Shown: positions 1-6,189 of the stretch, in pieces
How positions within the stretch are numbered: the first letter of the stretch is position 1
Layout of the letters: the number at the start of each line of letters is the position of its first letter
Source of the DNA: Candidatus Zhuqueibacterota bacterium
GTDB lineage: Bacteria; Zhuqueibacterota; Zhuqueibacteria; Residuimicrobiales; Residuimicrobiaceae
Length of the DNA: 11,990 nucleotides
Reading direction: 5' to 3'
Assembly: GCA_016934435.1 (NCBI GenBank)
Contig: JAFGSU010000006.1
Location: forward strand, 1-11,990
Translations under genes and position numbers: made by a program
Notes under the pieces: model-generated
The model's database searches: none
Told to the model about the DNA's origin: nothing
Seen by the model: the letters and a program-made list of their open reading frames with translations, nothing else

Positions 1-1209
1 AATCCACACTCGGTTATGTTCGAGGTGGGTTGGTGTGTCATGCTCTACACCACCGTGCTTTTTTTAGAGTTCTTGCCCTTGTTTTTCGAAAAGTTAAGAT
101 TTGAAAAGCCTTTGCGCATTCTGCGCACCATCACCGTACCAGTCGTAATCGTCGGCGTATTACTCTCGACGTTGCACCAGTCTTCCCTGGGCACCCTCTA
201 CGTCATCGTTCCGGATAAACTGCATCCGCTGTGGTACTCCGGTATGCTGCCGCTGTTCTTTTTCATTTCCGCCATTGCCGGGGGATTGGCCATGGTGATT
301 TTTGAATCCTATCTCAGCGCGCGGGCTTTCAAAAAGGCGCTGGCGTTTCCCCTGCTGGTTCGTCTCAGCCGGGTAATTGTGGTTGTATTAGGAGTCTGGC
401 TCGTTTTAAGGGTGCAGGATTTGGCTTCACGCGACGCCCTTGCCTATGTTTTTGATGGATCCCGCGAGAGTGTATTTTTCCTCCTCGAAGTAGCACTGGG
501 TGTGGGGCTGCCCATTTTGATGTTTCTGACTCCCAAAATTCGCAACAGCATGGGCGGACTTTATCTCGGCGCTGTACTGGTGCTCATTGGATTCATCATG
601 AATCGTCTCAATGTGGCCGTCACCGGTATGGTCGGATCATCGGGTGTGGAATATGTACCGAGCTGGATGGAGGTGGCTGTTACCGCTTCGATTGTTGCGG
701 CGGGATTTGTCATATTTCGTCTGGCTTGTCGATATCTGCCGATCTTTTCATCGGACGCAGAAATCTCTCACACTCCGCCCTTGATTGCCGCCGGTCGATC
801 CGGATCCATTGCCATGGGAGTGTTAGGGGTTCTCTTGATATTAATTTTCATCGGCATCGGATTTGGTTACGGAAACAAGGGATTCTCGGAGCAAAACGTC
901 ATTCAACCGGCCGTCCCGCTGCCTGCCGGCGATACATTAACGCTACCGGAAGCCATCAAATATGAGATGGGGGATGTCAGCCCCGGACAGGTGACTTTTT
1001 TACATGAAACCCATGTAGATACGGATCATCCTAATTGTAAAAATTGCCATCAGCAAATTTTTCCCATCCGGCCCGAAAAGGCCGGATCTTTATCGAGTGT
1101 ACAGATGGATTTATGCTTTGAAAAAAAGCAGTGCGGTTCCTGTCACGACGGCGAAAACGCGTTCAGTGTCGAAGATAATTGTGAAGCCTGTCACGTTGCG
1201 CAGGAATAA
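1..1209 (+). CDS. HybB/NrfD-type membrane subunit fused to a C-terminal c7-like triheme domain (5' end missing)
   Basis: The reading frame is open from the first base and the residues before the first ATG (NPHSV, bases 1-15) fit the family, so the start lies outside the window; the ATG at base 16 is internal. The protein is an integral membrane quinol/quinone-interacting subunit of the NrfD/PsrC/HybB superfamily, which passes electrons between the quinone pool and periplasmic redox partners. About eight hydrophobic segments are visible, and the conserved HybB-like motif LHQSSLG lies after the second. After the last segment (around bases 800-870) comes a hydrophilic tail of about 110 residues with three heme c motifs: CKNCH (1036-1050), CGSCH (1132-1146) and CEACH (1180-1194), plus a preceding FLHETH segment. 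This is the layout of small c7-type triheme cytochromes. The tail should lie in the periplasm, where heme is attached. The parent complex resembles Hmc/Cbc-type menaquinone:cytochrome oxidoreductases, but its other subunits are not seen. Confidence 0.9.
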   Translation, partial: NPHSVMFEVGWCVMLYTTVLFLEFLPLFFEKLRFEKPLRILRTITVPVVIVGVLLSTLHQSSLGTLYVIVPDKLHPLWYSGMLPLFFFISAIAGGLAMVIFESYLSARAFKKALAFPLLVRLSRVIVVVLGVWLVLRVQDLASRDALAYVFDGSRESVFFLLEVALGVGLPILMFLTPKIRNSMGGLYLGAVLVLIGFIMNRLNVAVTGMVGSSGVEYVPSWMEVAVTASIVAAGFVIFRLACRYLPIFSSDAEISHTPPLIAAGRSGSIAMGVLGVLLILIFIGIGFGYGNKGFSEQNVIQPAVPLPAGDTLTLPEAIKYEMGDVSPGQVTFLHETHVDTDHPNCKNCHQQIFPIRPEKAGSLSSVQMDLCFEKKQCGSCHDGENAFSVEDNCEACHVAQE

Positions 1210-1257
1210 CAGCATGGCCATCATTTGAACTGAAAATTATTAGATTGGCATTGCATT

Positions 1258-2097
1258 ATGAAGTCAAAACAACAACATTCGGCTAATGTGTCGTCGCACA
1301 TTTGGCCGGAAGATGAAAAGCCTTGTATTTGGATGCAGGCAGGGTTGGTGGAGTACAAACTCTGTGACCGCCAGTTTGATTGCGAAAACTGCCCCTTTGA
1401 TGCCTTGATGAGCGGCAGCAACAAGTATCCGGTATCCAAAGAAAGGCATTTGAAAAAGATAAATGTCAGTCAAAAAAGCCGGATTAAAAAATCATCCGAT
1501 CATGAGGATATCTGGGCCACCTATCGACAGATATTTTTCGATCCGCAGGCTTATTATGGAATTGATTTCTGGTATATCAAAACCATAGAAAAAAAGGTGG
1601 CACGAATCGGTCTGAATGACCTGGCGGTCCTTTTTCTGCCCAATATCCGGGAAGTCATTTTACCGAGATGTAACACCCATATTGCCTCCCGGCAAACCTG
1701 CGCCTGGTTGGTCACTTCTGAGGGCACCATCCCGCTCTGCATCCCGATCGCAGGAAAAGTGGTTCGAGTTAATGATCAACTGCTCAAAGCCCTGAACAAT
1801 CCGGACACTGCCGATCGCGGTAGTCTGTGGTTGTTCGAGTATGAATCGGAAGAAATTCCGCCATTGCTGCCGACCATGCTGAAAGGCAATGAAACAGCCG
1901 TCTATTTGATGAAACAGTGGGAATCCATTGTCGGCAATATGGAACGGGCGTTGTACCGCCATAACCACCTGCTTGGTGTAACCAGCCAGGATGGCGGTCA
2001 GAGGCTGCAATCTGTTGAGCAGATGCTGGGAGAAAAAGAGTATTTCGAAATTATATCCGGTTACTTTCAATCACACAAGACTGGCAATAAAAAATAA
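1258..2097 (+). CDS. Glycine cleavage H-like protein lacking the lipoyl-lysine, with an N-terminal four-Cys motif
   Basis: A predicted soluble cytoplasmic protein of 279 residues, about twice the length of ordinary GcvH. Residues 23-45 contain C23, C36, C42 and C45 (CIWMQAG...YKLC...DCENC), a possible metal or Fe-S site. Residues about 105-200 follow the lipoyl-domain pattern of H protein: RIGLNDLA (116-123), then a strand-turn region ending PIAGKVVRVN (163-172). In true GcvH a lysine eight residues before this proline carries lipoate; here that position is Glu155/Gly156, and no lysine occurs between D121 and G166. The protein therefore probably cannot be lipoylated and is not a glycine-cleavage carrier. 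I know similar H-like proteins with this Cys-rich head from anaerobes, near respiratory membrane complexes; their role is unknown to me. The gene starts 48 bases after the NrfD-type gene and is probably co-transcribed. No strong ribosome binding site is seen; the ATG is the first in frame. Confidence 0.8.
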   Translation: MKSKQQHSANVSSHIWPEDEKPCIWMQAGLVEYKLCDRQFDCENCPFDALMSGSNKYPVSKERHLKKINVSQKSRIKKSSDHEDIWATYRQIFFDPQAYYGIDFWYIKTIEKKVARIGLNDLAVLFLPNIREVILPRCNTHIASRQTCAWLVTSEGTIPLCIPIAGKVVRVNDQLLKALNNPDTADRGSLWLFEYESEEIPPLLPTMLKGNETAVYLMKQWESIVGNMERALYRHNHLLGVTSQDGGQRLQSVEQMLGEKEYFEIISGYFQSHKTGNKK

Positions 2098-2216
2098 AAC
2101 CCCTGTTTTTGCTACCGCAATCCCGTGTTGTGTTTGTATCCATGACCGGCAACAGGAGAGAACCTTTTTTTGCAGAATGCAATTCAGGGAGCAGGTACGA
2201 CAAAATAGAACCGAAC

Positions 2217-2275
2217 AGGTGCGGCGCACTTAAATTTTCTGCGACCCCTCTTCTATGAACGAGTGCGCCGCATCT
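2217..2275. repeat. Long-loop inverted repeat (14-bp arms)
   Basis: Bases 2217-2230 (AGGTGCGGCGCACT) pair with 2262-2275 (AGTGCGCCGCATCT) over 14 positions with one G-T pair at 2219/2273. The loop is 31 bases. The arms are GC-rich in an AT-richer background. There is no T run after the right arm on the + strand. Read on the minus strand, the hairpin comes directly after the small open frame ending at 2275 and is followed by a weakly T-rich stretch (GTTCGGTTCTATTTTG). It could be a terminator for that lost gene, an RNA structure, or a protein-binding palindrome. Confidence 0.6.
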
Positions 2276-2385
2276 TACAGTATTCTGTATTTCCATTCAA
2301 CCGTAATCCGGCACAGGTTTTCACCTTCCAATTCCAAATATACCCTGTTTAATTCGTCCTTTGCAACGGAGAGTTTTTTCCCCAT
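2275..2385 (-). pseudogene. Possible remnant or small protein of 36 codons
   Basis: On the minus strand an ATG at 2385-2383 opens a frame that stops at 2277-2275. The product (MGKKLSVAKDELNRVYLELE, then GENLCRITVEWKYRIL) has the charge and hydrophobic alternation of a real folded segment. The frame is also open for nine codons before the ATG (SFRIDAAG...), with stop codons further upstream. No clear Shine-Dalgarno precedes the ATG. This could be the 3' end of a decayed gene or a real small protein; I recognise no family. The stop codon overlaps the right arm of the inverted repeat. Confidence 0.25.
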
Positions 2386-2459
2386 TCCCGCGGCGTCAAT
2401 CCTGAATGATTAGCACAAGAATGTTTGGTGTTATAGGCAGCGGTTCTTAAAACTGCAAA

Positions 2460-2498
2460 AAGAACAGCCATGGTGCATCAAAGCGCTGTTTTTATTTT
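2460..2498 (+). terminator. Hairpin with T-rich tail, possible intrinsic terminator
   Basis: Bases 2460-2468 (AAAGAACAGC region) pair with 2485-2493 (GCTGTTTTT) over nine positions with one G-T pair, around a 16-base loop. A T-rich run, TTTTTATTTT, covers 2489-2498. The stem is short and AT-rich apart from the ACAGC/GCTGT core, so termination would be weak. It lies about 360 bases after the H-like gene and could insulate the kinase operon from upstream transcription. A minus-strand terminator is also possible, because a T-rich stretch follows on that side too. Confidence 0.35.
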
Positions 2499-2561
2499 AG
2501 CAGAAAAATGAGCGGCAACAGGCTGCTGATGCCTAATTTTGCGTAATTTTATTTAAAAGTG

Positions 2562-2590
2562 TTGAATTATACTGATTAAATCATTAATAT
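2562..2590 (+). promoter_or_regulatory. Candidate housekeeping promoter of the sensor kinase operon
   Basis: A TTGAAT hexamer at 2562-2567 and a TAATAT hexamer at 2585-2590 are separated by 17 bases, each matching four of six bases of the sigma-70 consensus. The predicted start would give a leader of about 35 bases before the kinase ATG at 2634. The region is very AT-rich, so chance matches are likely. A Bacteroidota-style -7 box (TAATTTTG, 2534-2541) is also present, but without a clear TTTG partner upstream. Confidence 0.3.
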
Positions 2591-2633
2591 TGTTTATTAT
2601 TTAATAACCATCACCTCAAACATCGGGTGAATA

Positions 2634-4274
2634 ATGTATAAAAAATTAACACAATCTCTCAGCACGCGTCTTTTTCTCTGGCTTCTCGCCGTCATGATGA
2701 TTGGATTTGCGTTTTATGCCTACATGACGGTCACCAACCATACCGAATCACTTATGAACACCATTTTCCTCAGCGCTAATCGGACCAGCGATGTGATAAA
2801 AAAATCGACGCGCTATGGAATGCTCATTAATCGTAAAGAAGATGTGCATCAGATTATCAATACCATCAGTACCGAACCGGGGGTTGACGGTATCAGGATT
2901 TATAATAAAAAGGGAGATATCGTTTTTTCTTCCAACCCCGAAGACATCGGGCAAACAGCGGATATGCGGGCTGAAGCCTGTATAATTTGCCATGCCGAGA
3001 AAGAGCCTTTACAGGCGGTGACGAGCAAAGAGCGCACCAGGGTATACAGGGTTACGGACGGACATCGAGTAATGGGCGTGATCAATCCGATTGAAAACGA
3101 ACAGGAATGCTACAACGCTGCCTGTCATGCGCACGAAGCGGAACAGAAAATATTAGGGGTTCTGGATGTGAAAATGTCGCTGGCTTTTGTGGACAACCAG
3201 CTAAACCAGACCAGGAAAGAGATGATTATTTTTGCTTTTATCATGGTAGTGGTCTTGGTTCTGTTTGCCGGTGTGTTTATTTATCTTTTTGTCCGGCGAA
3301 GGATAAATGAACTTATTCTTGGTACCAAGGAAATTGCATCAGGGAATTTGAATTACCGGCTGGAATCCAGGCATAGGGATGAAATCGGTCAGTTAGCACG
3401 TTCTTTTAACAAGATGTCTGAAGACCTGCTCAAGGCTCGGACGGAAATCACCGAATGGTCGAATTCGCTGGAGGAAAAGGTTGCGCAAAAGACCAAAGAA
3501 CTGACCGAAGCACAAGACCATATGGTGCGCATGGAAAGATTGGCTTCCCTTGGTAAACTATCGGCGACGGTAGCGCATGAAATCAACAATCCGCTGGCCG
3601 GTGTTCTCAATTATACTTTTTTGGTTATTCGGGCGATGAAAAACAATATCATCACAGAGGAGCGACGCCAACAGGTCATGGAATTTTTGGAATTTATTAA
3701 AAACGAAGTCTCTCGCTGCGGTGATATTGTAAAGAACATGCTGATTTTTGCAAAACAGACCGGAAATTATTTTTCCACCGAACATTTGACGAATCTGATC
3801 GAGTCCGGCCTGATGCTGGTGCAGCCACAGATGTTAATAAAAAGAATCGAGTTAGAAAAATATTACCAATGTGAAGATGACCAGCTGGTATGCGACGGCG
3901 GCCAGTTACGCCAGGCTTTTGTCGCCATTTTTGTCAATGCCATCGAAGCGATGGAAGATGGCGGAATTTTACGGGTAAAAATAAACTGTCATGAAAATTC
4001 TGAGAGTATTCTGGTTGAGATTCAGGATACTGGGTGTGGGATTCCGGAAGACATCATCAATAACATATTTGATCCCTTTTTCTCCACTAAAAAAGACGGC
4101 AAAGGCGTCGGCATTGGATTGGCCGTCACCTATGGCATCATTCAGCGCCATAAGGGCACGATACAGGTAAAATCGAAAGTTAAGGAAGGTACTACTTTTA
4201 AGTTAGAACTTTTACGCAATCCGATTATTGATTCTGAAATAAATATCACCCAGGATTCAATCGCAAACTTTTGA
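2634..4274 (+). CDS. Membrane sensor histidine kinase with di-heme c extracytoplasmic domain
   Basis: A predicted inner-membrane kinase of 546 residues. Two membrane segments (about 12-33 and 196-220) enclose an extracytoplasmic domain that carries two heme c attachment motifs: C116-I-I-C119-H120 (CXXCH) and C159-x4-C164-H165 (CX4CH). Then come a HAMP linker (about 220-270), a coiled-coil stretch, a HisKA domain with H315 in HEINNPL as the phosphorylated residue, and a HATPase domain with N435 (N box), D465 in DTGCGIP (G1), DPFFSTK (F box) and GKGVGIGLA from residue 489 (G2). All catalytic boxes are present. Bound hemes suggest it senses redox potential, or a ligand such as NO or CO; that is inference. 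Such kinases occur in bacteria rich in multiheme cytochromes. The gene ends eight bases before the sigma-54 regulator, its obvious partner. The ATG is preceded by GGGTGA (2625-2630), a weak and close ribosome binding site. Confidence 0.93.
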   Translation: MYKKLTQSLSTRLFLWLLAVMMIGFAFYAYMTVTNHTESLMNTIFLSANRTSDVIKKSTRYGMLINRKEDVHQIINTISTEPGVDGIRIYNKKGDIVFSSNPEDIGQTADMRAEACIICHAEKEPLQAVTSKERTRVYRVTDGHRVMGVINPIENEQECYNAACHAHEAEQKILGVLDVKMSLAFVDNQLNQTRKEMIIFAFIMVVVLVLFAGVFIYLFVRRRINELILGTKEIASGNLNYRLESRHRDEIGQLARSFNKMSEDLLKARTEITEWSNSLEEKVAQKTKELTEAQDHMVRMERLASLGKLSATVAHEINNPLAGVLNYTFLVIRAMKNNIITEERRQQVMEFLEFIKNEVSRCGDIVKNMLIFAKQTGNYFSTEHLTNLIESGLMLVQPQMLIKRIELEKYYQCEDDQLVCDGGQLRQAFVAIFVNAIEAMEDGGILRVKINCHENSESILVEIQDTGCGIPEDIINNIFDPFFSTKKDGKGVGIGLAVTYGIIQRHKGTIQVKSKVKEGTTFKLELLRNPIIDSEINITQDSIANF

Positions 4275-4279
4275 GGAAA
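4273..4279 (+). promoter_or_regulatory. Shine-Dalgarno deciding the start of the sigma-54 regulator
   Basis: GAGGAAA lies three bases before the ATG at 4283 and overlaps the TGA stop of the kinase. It favours this ATG over the in-frame TTG at 4271, which would add four residues and has no comparable site. Confidence 0.65.
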
Positions 4280-4282
4280 TCT

Positions 4283-5629
4283 ATGAATCAAACTGTGTCC
4301 ATTCTCATCGTTGATGATGAAGAATCCGTTCGTCATTCACTTTACAACTGGTTTCGGGAAGATGGTTACGTCGTGGGCGTAGCAAAGGATGCCTATGACG
4401 CCCTCGAGCAGATGGAAAAAACAAAATGGGACATACTATTACTGGACATCCGCATGCCCGGTATGGACGGATTGGAATTGCAGCGTCGTATTCGGCAGGT
4501 CAATACCGATGTCATCATCATCATCATGACCGCTTATGCTTCGGTAGATACAGCGGTACAGAGCCTGAAGGAAGGCGCTTACGATTATGTAGTCAAACCT
4601 TTCAATCCTGACAATCTCAGTCATCTCATTCGTAATGCGACTGAACAGCTTAGCCTGAAAAGTGAAAACACCCAGCTGCGCAATAATATCCGGCAAATCA
4701 GCTGTGGAGATGAGATAGTCGGACAGAGTCCGCAGATGCGCAGAATCATGGAACTGGTACAGACAGTAGCGCCATCGGATTCCACGGTGGTCATTCGTGG
4801 CGAAAGCGGCACCGGCAAAGAAATGATCGCCCGTGCCATTCATTGTCACAGTCCGCGACGCTATTTTCCCATCGTTCCGGTCAACTGCGGCGCCTTACCG
4901 GAAACGTTGCTCGAGAGCGAGCTGTTTGGACATGAAAAGGGCGCTTTTACCGGCGCTCAAACCCGTCGCAAAGGACGGTTTGAAATGGCGGATCGCGGCA
5001 CTCTTTTCCTGGATGAAATCGGCAACATCAGCCCTAAAATGCAGATGGAATTGCTGCGGGTACTGGAATCCAAGCAATTCAGCCGGGTTGGCGGCAATCA
5101 GACGATTCAGGTGGATGTGCGCATTATCTGCGCAACCAATAAAAATTTGGAAAAAGCGGTTGAAGACGGTGAGTTCAGAGAAGATTTGTACTATCGCATT
5201 AATGTTTTCACCATCATCCTGCCCCCCTTACGCGAGCGCAAATCCGATATTCCACTTCTTGCCCAGCATTTTTTGCGCAAGTATGCGTCTTCCATGAATA
5301 AATCCATTACCGAAATAGCTCCGGAAGCCATGAATCTTCTGGTCCAGCATCAATGGCCGGGTAACATCCGTGAACTGGAGAATGCCATCGAACGCGCCAT
5401 GGTGGTGGGCAAACCTCCTACTCTTAAGGCGGAGGATTTGCCCTTCCAATTGACGGCACAGTCCGGCACGGACGAAAGTCAACCCATCACGTTAGAGGAA
5501 ATCGAAAAAAAACATATTGCACAAATTTTGAAAAAAACCAACTGGAACATCAGTCGGGCCGCGGAATTATTGAAAATAGATCGTGTCACGCTCTATAACA
5601 AGATTAAAAAATTCCAGTTGCGGAAATGA
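4283..5629 (+). CDS. NtrC-family sigma-54-dependent response regulator
   Basis: A protein of 448 residues with the full NtrC layout. The receiver domain (about 5-120) has acidic residues D11/D12, phospho-acceptor D55 (LLLDIRMPG), T83 and K105. The AAA+ domain (about 140-375) has Walker A GESGTGKE (173-180), the sigma-54-contacting loop GAFTGA (220-225) and a Walker B-type LFLDEIG. The C-terminal Fis-type helix-turn-helix (about 402-448) includes NISRAAELLKIDRVTLYNKI. It should activate sigma-54 RNA polymerase once phosphorylated by the heme kinase encoded just upstream. The intact GAFTGA shows it is competent for sigma-54. I did not find a clear sigma-54 promoter in the window, so its targets may be elsewhere, for example before the redox complex genes upstream. 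Confidence 0.96.
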   Translation: MNQTVSILIVDDEESVRHSLYNWFREDGYVVGVAKDAYDALEQMEKTKWDILLLDIRMPGMDGLELQRRIRQVNTDVIIIIMTAYASVDTAVQSLKEGAYDYVVKPFNPDNLSHLIRNATEQLSLKSENTQLRNNIRQISCGDEIVGQSPQMRRIMELVQTVAPSDSTVVIRGESGTGKEMIARAIHCHSPRRYFPIVPVNCGALPETLLESELFGHEKGAFTGAQTRRKGRFEMADRGTLFLDEIGNISPKMQMELLRVLESKQFSRVGGNQTIQVDVRIICATNKNLEKAVEDGEFREDLYYRINVFTIILPPLRERKSDIPLLAQHFLRKYASSMNKSITEIAPEAMNLLVQHQWPGNIRELENAIERAMVVGKPPTLKAEDLPFQLTAQSGTDESQPITLEEIEKKHIAQILKKTNWNISRAAELLKIDRVTLYNKIKKFQLRK

Positions 5630-5633
5630 TGTT

Positions 5634-6176
5634 ATGGCCAAGGTGCACATTCTGCCGATTGAATATCCGGACAAATCCAACCTGCCTGAACTCGCCAATG
5701 CCGTCGCCAATGAATTCAGATGGCCGGTGGTCGTTGATGAACAACCTTTCGATATGCAGTTCGCCCTCGATGAACGACGCAAACAATATAACTCCTCGCA
5801 AATTCTGGTCGCGCTTCACAGTGTACCCATTGGTACGGATGATAAAATCATCGCGGTCACAACCTATGATCTCTTCATCCCGATCCTGACCTTTGTATTC
5901 GGAGAAGCTCAACTGGATGGTCCCACGGCCGTCGTTTCCATTTTTCGCCTGCGGCAGGAATTTTACGGCCTGCCCCTGGATAACACCCTCCTGGAAAAAA
6001 GACTCATTAAAGAAACTATCCACGAACTCGGCCATACGTTCGGTTTGCACCACTGCTCCAATTATACCTGCGTACTCAACGCTTCCACCTATGTGGAAGA
6101 GATCGACCTCAAATCACAGCATTTTTGCGACCGATGCAGGCAGGAGATAGAACTAAAGACCAGAGTACCATTGTAA
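5634..6176 (+). CDS. amzA: Archaemetzincin-type zinc metalloprotease
   Basis: A protein of 180 residues, the usual size for the family, which is common in Archaea and patchy in Bacteria. The metzincin signature HELGHTFGLHH gives zinc ligands H130, H134 and H140 with catalytic E131. The archaemetzincin-specific cysteines follow: C141, C146 and the pair C165-D-R-C168, which form a second structural zinc site in known structures. The family has CXM after the second cysteine (the Met-turn); here it is C146-V-L148, so Met is replaced by Leu. There is no signal peptide, so it is probably cytoplasmic. The start is set at ATG 5634, four bases after the regulator stop, with GGAA at 5622-5625; an earlier in-frame ATG at 5583 would overlap the regulator by 47 bases and adds non-family residues. 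The substrate is unknown. Co-transcription with the kinase/regulator pair is likely. Confidence 0.88.
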   Translation: MAKVHILPIEYPDKSNLPELANAVANEFRWPVVVDEQPFDMQFALDERRKQYNSSQILVALHSVPIGTDDKIIAVTTYDLFIPILTFVFGEAQLDGPTAVVSIFRLRQEFYGLPLDNTLLEKRLIKETIHELGHTFGLHHCSNYTCVLNASTYVEEIDLKSQHFCDRCRQEIELKTRVPL

Positions 6177-6189
6177 AAGGGATACAGGT

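Larger units (their letters stand above)
2098..2633. other. 536-base intergenic region
   Basis: No convincing + strand gene is present. The stretch holds an inverted repeat, a short minus-strand open frame with protein-like composition, a hairpin followed by a T-rich run, and an AT-rich end with a possible promoter for the sensor kinase; each is listed separately. The length is unusual for this compact window, and the middle may be the remains of a decayed minus-strand gene. No good match to the sigma-54 pattern (TGGCAC-N5-TTGC) was found by eye. Confidence 0.7.

Noticed and set aside
1249..1262. TTGGCATTGCATTATG-like run resembling a sigma-54 promoter before the H-like gene
   Set aside because: The GG and GC elements are only a few bases apart instead of the required ten, so it cannot work as a -24/-12 promoter.
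2051..2296. 81-codon minus-strand open frame over the end of the H-like gene
   Set aside because: Its sequence is unlike a folded protein, it runs antisense to a real gene and through the inverted repeat; read as chance.
5583..5633. Earlier start for the archaemetzincin at 5583
   Set aside because: It would overlap the regulator gene and adds residues outside the family's usual N-terminus; ATG 5634 fits length, spacing and a GGAA site.
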